Translations under genes and position numbers: made by a program | The notes under the pieces: generated by a model | Databases searched by the model: none | Seen by the model: only the letters and a program-made list of their open reading frames with translations | What the model was told of the DNA's origin: nothing | Part shown: positions 22,873-32,780 of the stretch, piece after piece | How positions within the stretch are numbered: the first letter of the stretch is position 1 | Layout of the letters: every line of letters begins with the position of its first letter | From: Przewalskia tangutica | Taxonomy: Eukaryota; Streptophyta; Magnoliopsida; Solanales; Solanaceae | Direction of reading: 5' to 3' | Assembly: GCA_029844215.1 (NCBI GenBank) | Contig: CM056723.1 | Span: forward strand, 6,346,980-6,410,979 | Length of the DNA: 64,000 nt

Positions 22873-23688
22873 TGTTGGGTTTTGATATTGGTGAATGAGA
22901 AATGATGCGATGAAAAGTGAAGGAATGTAAAAGGTCCCTTTTGCTTTGGTTGAAACAATTGCCCCACATCGGAAAAAGAAAGAAAAAGAGAGGTGTATAT
23001 CATTACACCTTCTCTAGTCACTAAAAGGACTGAGGGGGCAAGGACCCCTCGCGCCGTCGCCGTCGCTCGCTCGGCTTCTGCTTCGATCAAATGATCTGAT
23101 TGATTGACCAAATTTTCTTTAATTTTAATTATTTAATTAATTAAAAGAAAATCATGCAGATCGCGATTGCCATAAGTCTTGAGAGGTCGCAGATCTTTCT
23201 GCATCAGAGTGCCGTTCTGCAAGACCGCTGGTCGATCTTGAAATTTCCTGTTCCGAAGTTAAATTAGTGATTTCCGGTTTTATTTTATTTCCCACCATTT
23301 TTGTGACTGTTCAGAAGGGTTGCAAACCTTCAGAAACAGTACTTCCATGGCTATAAATTTGTTTGCTTCATCAGAATTTTACTCACTAATTTTCTGAACT
23401 ACAAAACTCCTTCTTCTTCTGCACGAATAAATTATGTGTGATACACTATCGTTGAGTGATTCGCCGCTACCTTAATTTGGAGTACTACTATTCTGATAAG
23501 ATAATCGTTCTATCCTGGGAGGGGATATTTCATCAACCTCGAGTACTGTGAGGGGAATAATTTTCTTACGGACACACTTTGAACTAAGTGGGTTCGATTA
23601 TATTCTGGAAAATATTTTTTTCAACACTGATTCTGTTCATTTTCAGTTACTATTGTTTACTGATTTTTTGCAATACAGATTACTAACA
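22873..23688 (+). mobile_element. Solo LTR (about 816 bp), third family, in the LINE
   Basis: Begins TGTTGGGTTTTGATATTGG and includes a CCCACATCGG block, GC-rich CGCGCCGTCGCCGTCGC and a TATA-like CTATAAATTTG (about 23351). It ends near ACTAACA. Flanks are GTAGT (22868-22872) and GTAGC (23689-23693), four of five matching; an alternative end at 23698 also precedes GTAG. LINE zinc-knuckle coding lies before it and LINE RNase H coding after it. Confidence 0.65.
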
Positions 23689-23880
23689 GTAGCATCAGTA
23701 GGCAATTCTGGTCTAACATCATCAAACTATCGTGAAACGGAACAAGGTAACAGACCTTTTGGCTAAGGAAGGTGGAAAGCAACAACTTTTTGGAAGGGCA
23801 ACAATCCTATCAGTTCCTCTTATGTTTGTGAATAGTGTATTTGTGAGTTACACAATGGATGTACGGGAATAATATACAAT
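23689..23880 (+). pseudogene. LINE RNase H C-terminal tail
   Basis: Encodes RNKVTDLLAKEGGKQQLFGR, ATILSVPLMFVNS. The N.V.D.LAKEG motif is the end of the RNase H domain of plant LINEs. A frameshift separates it from the preceding YRET. Confidence 0.7.
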
Positions 23881-26800
23881 TACTACTAGTGCTTTGAAAG
23901 GATAACAACGAATTACAATACAATAGGCTTGAAGCCTAACAAAAGTTGTGACAACAACAACAAGTCTTGTGATCTTGATCTTCTATCGTGTATCCGTCTT
24001 GAATCTTCTATCGTTGGATCTTCTTTCCAATTGCAACAAGCTCTTTGATTTTGATAACCTGAAATCAAGAGACACTAAATCTGGTAGTGTTACAAGGCGC
24101 TGCTGAGTCGAGTGATATTCACTCTGTCCTTAAGACATTATTGCCCCGTATATATATCCTTTTACGATATGGGCAACTGTCTCCCAAGATAAAATAGCAA
24201 AGGAAACTCAAGTGTTTCTCAAGAAGAACATTTGAGTGTGAGAGTATACTAGAGAGGAAGAAGCTCAGAAAATCTGAACTATACAAGAGTGAGGTGTGTT
24301 CTACAATTGAGCCAAGGGCCTCAATTTATAGTGTGTGTAAGATGACCTCTCATCTAGCCAACTAATGGCAATCAATAGCTATGTGATGACACTTATTGAG
24401 AGGTGTTATTCAGCCAAATAATGGTTGAATTCATGTGCCAATTCGTGGGGAATCAATGCCCCAAACCAGCCCAAAAGTCAGAAATTCTTCAGTATCCATC
24501 GATCAATCTGCCTCCGAAGAGCCGCGGCGCCGCAGCTCCAGCGACCAAATGCCACTCAAGCGTCGCGGCGCTGCTGTTAGCGATATTTCGAATGCTCATG
24601 CAAGCGTACGCATCGTTCACAAGTAATATAGTCTGTAAGACCGAATATCGTCCACAGAGACTGGTTTCTAAGTACCGTTCATCTATTTCATGTTATCTAT
24701 TTGACAATCGATATTTGATTGAGTTTTTTATTTAACTACTAGAATAATTGCAAGATTTAAACCAATAAAGTTGTAATCAGTTATGAATGAATTAGGTCTT
24801 TCAAAATCCCCGACTATCCACTTTATTCAATCCTTAATGCGACTAGAATGATTCTTCTTCTTCGTTAAGATAGTGGTTAACTAGACTGTCTTATATTCTG
24901 GTTAGGACATATAATCACTCAACCCCAGTGCAGAACCATTCTATATTTCTATGATAGGATTTACCACATAGGATGATTAAGAACAGTAACCTATAATGCT
25001 ACACAAGTATCGGGGTACTTTCGTCCGCGATTTTAACCTATGTCTAGTCAATTACAGCATATCCAAATCTCTCCTTTCGGTTTTTTATTCGAAATCATAT
25101 AGGTTATGATAATTAGTGATCAATTAATTATCAAACATTCATACCAAATATTGACTAAATCTTAATCAAGTGAAGAAGAAATCAAACTATTGCATTAAGT
25201 CATGAATAAAAGTTTCAAGCGATTCATAAGGAAAGCCCTAATAGAGTGTTTAGCTCCTATCCATAGTCACGCTAAGAACTAACACAATATTCATGCATAA
25301 ACTGAATTAAAAATGAAAGAAAGAAAATTACGTAGAACAAAGTCTCCAATTGTAGCTTCAAATCCGTCTTGTGTTGTGTTGTGTTGTTGAATGACCAACC
25401 TTCTTCATAACATTAATCCCTAGGGCTTAAATATCCTCTAATTTTCGTGCCCTATGGACCAATCTGCTCTTAGCCAATATGTCTTTTCGGAACTAAAATT
25501 TCCCGTGTCGGCACCACGGTTCTGCATAGCGGCGTCTGAAACTCTACAACTTCTCGGCCTGAAATGGCATGATCTTTGAAAGTTCTGTGGCTCCTCGGTA
25601 AATCTGGCATCGATGTTCTGCATAGTGGCACCGCGGTGCTGCCTTCTTTCGCTCTGAGTTGCCAACTTTCGTCCTTTTCGCCTCGGGAGCACCTTTTCTG
25701 CCTATTTCTCGTTCCTTTTTGCCATTTTGCACCGCTGTGACTCAAAAGAAAGAAAACAAATCTACTACTATACTAAACACAACAAAAACGAGTAAAATAC
25801 CAACTAAAAATGACTCAAAAGGCGTATACAAAATACGCCTAAAGCTGGATGGAGGCGCCGCGGCCCTTCACGGCTCCGCGACGATTTCCGACTCGTTTCA
25901 TCTTTTACACATCGTACATTTCTTCCTTCGTTTACCATCGTGGAACACGTGTCATTTAACCAACGACCGTCCATCATTTCATGTCTCAAACGTTTACTCA
26001 CGTACCAATATCTCTTTCACTAATGAAATTTACGATACTTGGCACTACGTGTGCACGTCTGTGGAAACGACGTTTCCGACGTGCGAGACCTCAATTGTTC
26101 GAGTCATAAATAATGGGTTAAACTTAATTCCACATTAGTAAATTTTCAACAGTATTTTCGGCAGACATGTTAGGAACTGGTTATGAACGACAGATTTTGT
26201 TATGTAATGCCCATATGGGTGGCAATCAAGAACAACTAAATGGCATGGGTGCCATTAACTCTAATGTATTTCTGTGAATATGTTAATATTAATATAAGCA
26301 GCTGCTTCACCCAAAAAAAAAAGATAATTGATATATTTTCTTCATACAAATAATGCATTTTATTGACGTGAGAGATAATTATCACATTACACGATTGAAA
26401 AATTATTGCTTGACATATTATTGTGTGGAAAAAATCCTAAACCAAGCCGTTGGCTATATATCCATCCAAGTTCCATAACAAAAACAAATTAATGAGAGTT
26501 GAGGATGGATATATTCGTTTGGTAAACACAATTTAGGATGTTTCTCTGTATCAAGTCTGCTAGATAAAAAATAATCTTTCGAAAATAATCGAATAAATAA
26601 ACATCCAAGTATATGCTTTTGGACATGATTGGGATGATGAAATTCGTATTACCAGTGAATATCATTCAAAAATATAACCACACACCCAGACACCCAGTAA
26701 TCTCATAAGTGAGGTCTGTGAGGATATGATGTACCCAAACTTTAACTTTACCTTTATGGAATAGAGATGTTGTTTCCGACAGACCATCGGCTCAAATAAT

Positions 26801-26952
26801 ATCATTAAAAAATGATAACAAAATTATTAAAGAAAAAAACTTAATGAAGCTCATAATCTTGCATTACCCTGACGAAGAAGTTTTGATATTTTTAGCCGTT
26901 ATTATAATTTCGAAAAATTGATTCCTTTTTCCAAGATTAATATTTGTAAATA
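23881..26952. other. Repeat-derived intergenic DNA, unclassified
   Basis: Noncoding. 24510-24570 and 25840-25875 contain GCCGCGGCGCC-type palindromes. 24600-24660 has the phrase AAGACCGAATATCGTCCACA, which I associate with untranslated internal regions of large gypsy elements. 25440-25740 is richer in GC and has only short frames on the minus strand. I cannot define termini. Confidence 0.45.
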
Positions 26953-27365
26953 CTCCATCCGTCCCAAAATACTTGTCCCGTTTTTTATTTACACGTTTAT
27001 TAAGAAAACATTTATGAGGGTAACATTTTAACTATTTTACCCTTAAAATTAACATATTTCATTTAGTTATCTCTCCTCAATCGAAAGCAGTCTAAATCTA
27101 CCTCGCGCAAAGTAGGATTAAGGTGCGTCATTTTCACTTCCTGATCACACTTGTGGGATTACATTGAATATTTTATTGTTGTTTGTTGTTGTTATCTCTT
27201 CTCAATAAATATTTACTTCATCAATGATGAGACCTTCTTAAATGTTGCTACTTAATACAAAAGTAAAATGGGAAAAAGTTAATTTTATCTAAGTTAAATA
27301 AAACAATAAATATTTTAAGGCAAGTATTTTTAATAATAACGATAAGTATTTTGGGACGAAGGGAG
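26953..27365. mobile_element. Stowaway-type MITE (413 bp) with TA target duplication
   Basis: Inverted ends are CTCCATCCGTCCCAAAATAC and its complement GTATTTTGGGACGAAGGGAG, flanked by TA on each side (26951-26952, 27366-27367). The CTCC.TCCGTCCC ends are diagnostic for Tc1/mariner-derived Stowaway elements. A SINE tail is inserted within it. Confidence 0.92.
27082..27191 (+). mobile_element. SINE 3' segment (TS-like) with 15-bp target duplication
   Basis: Flanked by TTATCTCTCCTCAAT (27067-27081) and TTATCTCTTCTCAAT (27192-27206), 14 of 15 matching. The body contains CACACTTGTGGGATTACATT and ends in GTT/TTG repeats, the hallmark tail of the TS SINE family known from tobacco. It is 5'-truncated and lies inside the Stowaway element. 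Confidence 0.75.
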
Positions 27366-27816
27366 TACTAAATAAGGCACGAAAAAGTTAAAAGAAGAAG
27401 AAATGGTTTTTCTAGCTTCTTTATTGTCTTGGAATCGCCAAGTCTGCACATTATACAATATGCGTACACAAGCATTCATTTAAAATAGTTAATGGTAAAA
27501 TGAATCATTCATCCTTAACCAGATGTCTCGTATTCAAACACTGAGTATGGAGACACTTTGTTAGGGAGTCATTTACTTCCAAATTATGTGGGACTTCCGG
27601 ACGTGAATTCGAATTTAATGAGACTTCAATGCAGATAACTGACAACCGACGACGAGAAAGCAAGAAAAAAGTTAGTATAAGTTTAGTTAATGAAGTTCTA
27701 AAATAAAGGAAAAAATATGTAATATAGAAAATTATAACTAAGGGTATCCATCTAATTAAACACATTTTTTGTTTTGATTCTCTCAATATACCGAGTTCAA
27801 ACCATCACCATTAGAA
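27366..27816. other. Intergenic, nothing recognised
   Basis: AT-rich, no supported coding or repeat ends. Confidence 0.5.
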
Positions 27817-28500
27817 ATGATGATATCCGAGATAGAGTGGAGTGACCTCGGTGAAAGATAAGTTGCGGGAAGCGAAGTTGAGGTGGTCCGGGCATGTGCA
27901 GAGGAGAGACACAAATACCCAAGTGCGGAGGTGTGAGAGTTTGGCTATGGATGGGTTCAGGAGGGGTAGAGGTAGGCCGAAGAAGTATTGGGGAGACGTG
28001 ATTAGATGGGATATGACACAGGTGCAACTTACTGAGGACATGACCTTAGATAGGGGGTTGTGGAGGACACGTATTAGGGTAGAAGGGCAGTAGGTAGTTG
28101 AACTTAGTCCTACTTACGTATACGGTAGTTGTAGTGTTATTATTGTAGGTCTGCTTAGCCTATCATACTAGTAGGCGCAATATTGCTTTATACTACCGTG
28201 TCGTTTGATTTATGCTGCTATGTGTTCTTTAGTGTACTTTGTTTATCTTATTTACATGTGTTAGTTAATGCTTCTTTTTTCAGAATGTTATCTCATTTAA
28301 ATTTCTTGTCTGAATCTGACAGTTTCTCTTGCTATGCTAGTGCTTATGTTTTGTCTTGAGCCGATGGTCTTTCGGAAACATTCGTTCTACCTACCAAGAT
28401 AGATCACTAGTAGAGGTAAGGTCTGCGTACACTCTACGCTCTCCAGACCCCACGTTGTGCGATTTTACTAGGTATGTTATTGTAACCAACTTTACAAAAG
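27817..28500 (+). mobile_element. RTE-type LINE 3' end, 5'-truncated
   Basis: The frame encodes [20 protein letters not shown], then [20 protein letters not shown] and [20 protein letters not shown] followed by TAG (28090-28092). This is the C-terminal signature of plant RTE LINEs. One base is lost before VKDK (near 27840). The ~400-bp 3' UTR ends with GGTAAGGTCTGCGTACACTC and CTCCAGACCCCAC near 28414-28460. The same kind of ending is found on TS SINEs, which are thought to borrow the RTE machinery. Typical 5' truncation from incomplete reverse transcription. Confidence 0.85.
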
Positions 28501-28857
28501 TGGAATCTTTTTGGTTCTTTTTCGGGGTTTAAGATCTCTGTCTGTGATTGACATATTATTAAATTTACATACATGTGTATGTCAAGTTTGTGTGTTGCAT
28601 TTTCATACATGTGTCTTTATTGTTCCCTCCTGTTAACCTTCTAGCTACTATTTCTACCTTTTTTCTCAACTTGTTCAAATTTATATCAACCAGAAAACCT
28701 TTAGAACCAACCTTTCTTCCATCTCTAAAAACCCATGAACAGGTTGGTTTCATCACACAACTCTTAATATTAGTGGCTTCTTGGATTGTTAATGAAATAT
28801 TACAGGAAAGATATTGAAGTTTATTCATATCCAGGTAATGTTATTGTCTTTTGCTTT

Positions 28858-31593
28858 ATCAAGTACTATGATCTTGACCTTGTTGCTGCTGGAATCAAAG
28901 CAAGGAACGGATTTGATGCGTTGCACATTGCTGCTAAACAAGGGGATTTGGGTATGTTGATGGTAGTATAAACATCTCCATTTTGCTTCTCACTCTGTTT
29001 TTTTTAAAGGGTAGCTTACAATCTTTCACAAGCAACACTTCTTAAATCTAACAGGAGAAAAAACTCCACATCCTTGAGCGCACTTCCCTAGATCATCAAA
29101 TCTTCATCATGTTTGTGTTCTTCGTTTGCCAGAAAGTCGGCACATTGGTCCACTTCTCTCCAGATATGTTTAATAAAGGCCTTAGTATCAACAAATAGTG
29201 ACAATCTTCAATAATAGCTCTAAGAGGATGATGTTGTATGTTCTCATCCTTGATAAGCTTGACAACAAGGAGACGGCCTGTTTCTACCTCTACTTCTTGG
29301 TAGCCCATTAGTTTAGATAAATTGAGCCCCTTTTTTATGCTCCATTGTTTTGTAGTTAGGCTTGAAGTAGGTTTCACCTTGACCGAGTATTCCAACAACC
29401 ATTTTCCTTGATAATCTCTAAAGACCCTCTAAAAAGGCATCTCCAAACTGTGTCTTGATACTACCATCAGTGTTTAGTTTTATCTTACCTGCAATTAGTT
29501 TGACTTCTTGGTAACTTTAGATGAAATTTTTTGTTTTACTAATGTTGCAGATGTGGTGAAGGTACTAATGCTAGTACATCCGGAGCTCTCAATGACTGTT
29601 GATATTGCAAACACAACAGCTTTGCATAGTGCAGCAATCCAAGGGCATATTCACGTGGTGAATTATCTATTGGAGGCAGAGAGCAGTTTGGCAACTATTG
29701 CTAAAAGTAATGGGAAAACAGCACTGCATTCTGGTGCAAGAAATGGACATGTACAAGTGTTGAAGGCCCTTTTGAATAAGGAGCCAGGGATTGCGAGCCG
29801 GATGGATAAAAAGGGGCAGACTGCTGTCAAAGGACAAAATCTTGAGGTTGTGGAGGAGTTGATTAGAGCAGATGCTAAGTTGATAAATATCGTTGACACA
29901 AAGGGCAATACAGCATTGCATATTGCAGCCCGGAAAGGAAGGGCTCAGGTATGCTGTTTTCTTGCATATATGTAGGTTTTCTTGTTGTTTAGAGTCTTGG
30001 CGTTTGTCTATTGAATCTAACTTTTATATATTGATAGTGTACGAAGAGCTCTTTACGCTATAAGGTCACGTAAAAGATGACTACAGATAACTGTCCACTA
30101 AAGTGAGACTAGTAAGCCGAAAAAATAAGGCAAGTTACGTAGTACAATTATGTACCAACTCCACCTTCTCTTTATGCAAATACCATGGAATAAGGTTTGA
30201 TCCTATTCATGGAGATTCCATAACTATTTCAAAAACGAAAAGTGTAACACAATTGAGATTTTATTTGGAAACTGGAACTAGTTACTAATTCATGATTTGG
30301 CATATGTTGGGCTAACTATGGATATGATGCCGGAAATTCCCCTGTTTGTTTGGTCTAATGGAAAGATCATTCATCACTGTGACCACTCTAGCTTAGCTAC
30401 CACTTGGACGTTCCTATGAGAAAACGCTTATGATACTAGAACTCATGCTCGATCGAGCATGTTATCCCATTTTGAAATTGGTTTACACTGCAGCAGCTCA
30501 ATTTTTTTACTTTTAACATCAAAATAGAAGGAATAACTATCTCCAATCCTATCACTAACTAAAGAAGTTTCATCTCAAGATACACTATTATTGTAACAAA
30601 AATATACTCCACATTGTCATTGTATATAGCCCGTGAAAACATGCATGATCCCCCAACCCGCGCAAGTTTGGGTTGTAAATGTAGTTTGCCCATGGTTCTG
30701 AAATCACCTAATATCTGCTTTGACATATGCAGATTGTTAAGTTGCTGCTTCGGCAGAAAGAGACGGATACTAAAGCTGTCAATAGATCCAAAGAAACAGC
30801 TCTTGATACTGCAGAGAAAATGGGACAGCCAATATTGCAGTCATCCTACAGGAAGCAGGCGCTCAAAGCGCCAGAACCATCAAGCCTAGTACTACAAATC
30901 CAGCAAGAGAGTTAAAGCAAACAGTTAGTGACATAAAACACGAAGTGCACTATCAAATGGAACATACACGACAGACAAGAAAACGCATACATGGCATTGC
31001 CAAACGCATTGACAAAATGCACGCTGAAGCAAATATTGCCTTTGCAGCAATTTTCTCATCGCAACTGTTGCCTTTGCAGCAATTTTCCCTGTTCCAGGCC
31101 AGTACATTGAGCATCCAGAAGATGTCACCCCTGGGCATTCCCATGGAGAAGCAAATATTGCTCCGAGTCCCTCATTTTTTATTTTCTTCGTCTTCGACTG
31201 TTGCCCTATTTATCTCTCTTGCAGTTGTAATCGTTCAGACATCGATCGTGGTGATCGAAAGCAAAGCAAAGAAGCAGATGATGGCTATCATAAACAAGCT
31301 TATGTGGCTAGCATGTGTGATGATTTCAGTGGCATTCTTGTTACTGTCTTATGTTGTGGTTGGCAAAAATGAGAAGTGGTTGACGATTGTAGTGACTATT
31401 ATAGGAACAGGTATATTAGTTACAACACTAGGGACTATGTGTTATTGGGGTCATAATGCATCGGATAGAGTCCTCCAACAAGAGGAACATCCGAAAGAAC
31501 TCTATGGCCAGCAGGTCCTTATCTTGGTCAGCGTCAGTAGTATCTGATTCAGATGTTCTAAACAATGAATACAAGAAAATGTATGCTATATAA
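28858..31593 (+). pseudogene. Ankyrin-repeat membrane protein (ITN1/ACD6-like family), truncated pseudogene
   Basis: Intact relatives have N-terminal ankyrin repeats and a C-terminal PGG domain with membrane helices, acting in stress and salt signalling. Recognisable exons: 28858-28951 (IKYYDLDLVAAG, ARNGFDALHIAAKQGDL); 29551-29948 (LMLVHPELSMTVD, NTTALHSAAIQGH, NGKTALHSGARNGH, KGNTALHIAARKGRAQ); 30733-31593 (IVKLLLRQKETDTKAVNRSK, LKQTVSDIKHEV, PGQYIEHPEDVTPGH, FISLAVVIVQTSIVVIES, ISVAFLLLSYVVVG, ending NNEYKKMYAI). The intron borders shown use GT/AG. Defects: the start and first repeats are missing, four residues are lost in GQTAVKGQN, and frameshifts lie near 30831, 31050, 31190 and 31445. 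A sequencing-error explanation for all of these is unlikely, but single ones could be errors. Confidence 0.85.
29060..29398 (-). pseudogene. LINE RNase H fragment in an intron of the ankyrin pseudogene
   Basis: The minus-strand frame encodes EVEVETGRLLVVKLI, HPLRAIIEDCHYLL and, after a frameshift, HIWREVDQCADFLANE. This resembles the RVT_3 RNase H end of L1-type LINEs, where DxL and REgN..AD.LAN are the landmarks. It lies between exon ends 28951 and 29551, opposite to the host gene. Confidence 0.65.
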
Positions 31594-32364
31594 AAGAAAA
31601 TGACATCCTTGCAAATCCAACCTCAAATTGTATTATTATTATTTTTGTCTTCGGGGGTTATAGATTCTTGGCTGTACCTTCATGTGCATACTCTTGAATC
31701 AAAGGTAGTTGCTTTACTTCATGAAAGCTCTGGTCAATCTTTCTTCACTGAGGTTACAGGTGATTTAACATGTGCACTTTTGGATTCTGGAATTTCTGTC
31801 CTAGTAATTCACATCGAATCAATAACTGCATAACATTTGTTTCGCACAAAACATGAGCGTAGGTAAGTATTTCCCAGAACAAGTAGGCAGGAAATTATAG
31901 GCTCTTACGGTGAAAAAACCTTATCTGCTAATATGCATTCTCACTTCAATTCTAACACTTTAAGATTAAATTGCTTGATCTGGCGTAAACACTTGCCCTT
32001 CACATCTAATCTTGGAGAAGCCTTAACATGAGAAGACCCGCGAGGAAGTGACAGAAATCAGAGTATCGGACAGGACACTTGAATGAAGACCTCCTTACAG
32101 GCATCAACCTTGAGGCAGATTTTCTTTGGTATCCACAAATAATTTTTACTACAGTTGAGAGATGGATTTTGCTGTTGTGAAGGCCTTTCCTGTTCTTGAG
32201 GTAGAGATGGTAAGCAGCAGGCGAATGTTACGAACTTAAATAGCCAAGAGCCAATCACTACTTTACAACACAAAGCAAGAAGAAATAAACGTACAGTTTG
32301 AGGCAGAGAAATTATGAGGACATTTAATACTAATTTTTGAAAGCGGCATTGTGGATAACACGGC
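31594..32364. other. Intergenic gap between convergent ankyrin pseudogene and VIP2
   Basis: No supported gene. The first part is probably the former 3' UTR of the ankyrin gene. The frames present lack family signatures. Confidence 0.5.
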
Positions 32365-32370
32365 TTTATT
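32365..32370 (-). terminator. Candidate poly(A) signal of VIP2
   Basis: TTTATT on the plus strand is AATAAA on the minus strand, about 410 nt after the VIP2 stop. It is the best-placed signal I see; transcript data would decide. Confidence 0.4.
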
Positions 32371-32780
32371 CCTTCATAACTGGTTAACTATGGAGCTTAT
32401 AAGGTTACTGTGGGATCTGGGTCGTAGAGTGACAAAGTACATTAACCTCTATCAACTTTTTTCCTGCAGGAATGTACAGGATGAAGTTGGGTGATTGAAG
32501 AATAAGATTTCAGCAATCTTCTCAAAAATGGCATTCCCACCAACAAAAGTTTAGCTGACAGGGAAAATGCGAGAACTGTACTGGAATTTTTTTCGTTTCG
32601 ACTTGCAGCATCTAAAAATACAAGGGGTAAATCAACAACTGAGAAAACATTACAGAAACAATGGCCGGCTGCCAAAAAGCCCAATTGAGCTGAAAACTAC
32701 AGGTGAGAACTAGCTGGCTCCTATAAAATGGGATTATGTGAAAAATGTACAACTGTAAGCATAATGCCATAATATAATCG

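Larger units (their letters stand above)
12870..23880 (+). mobile_element. LINE (L1-type) split into four pieces by three LTR-element insertions
   Basis: Four collinear LINE segments occur in the expected order: end of endonuclease (12870-13046), linker and start of reverse transcriptase (14559-15220), palm to zinc knuckle (21104-22872), and RNase H tail (about 23689-23880). Between them sit a solo LTR, copia element B and another solo LTR. Removing the inserts rejoins the LINE: GTGGTGCAAC|TACCAGACTT and CTCATACTA|TGGATGAAG are continuous. Many stops and frameshifts show that it is inactive. The 3' end is vague, near ACAACAACAACAAG at 23950. Confidence 0.85.

Noticed and set aside
25438..25745. 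Minus-strand frames of 60-90 codons
   Set aside because: Lie in an unclassified retroelement-like noncoding region and share no domain signature.
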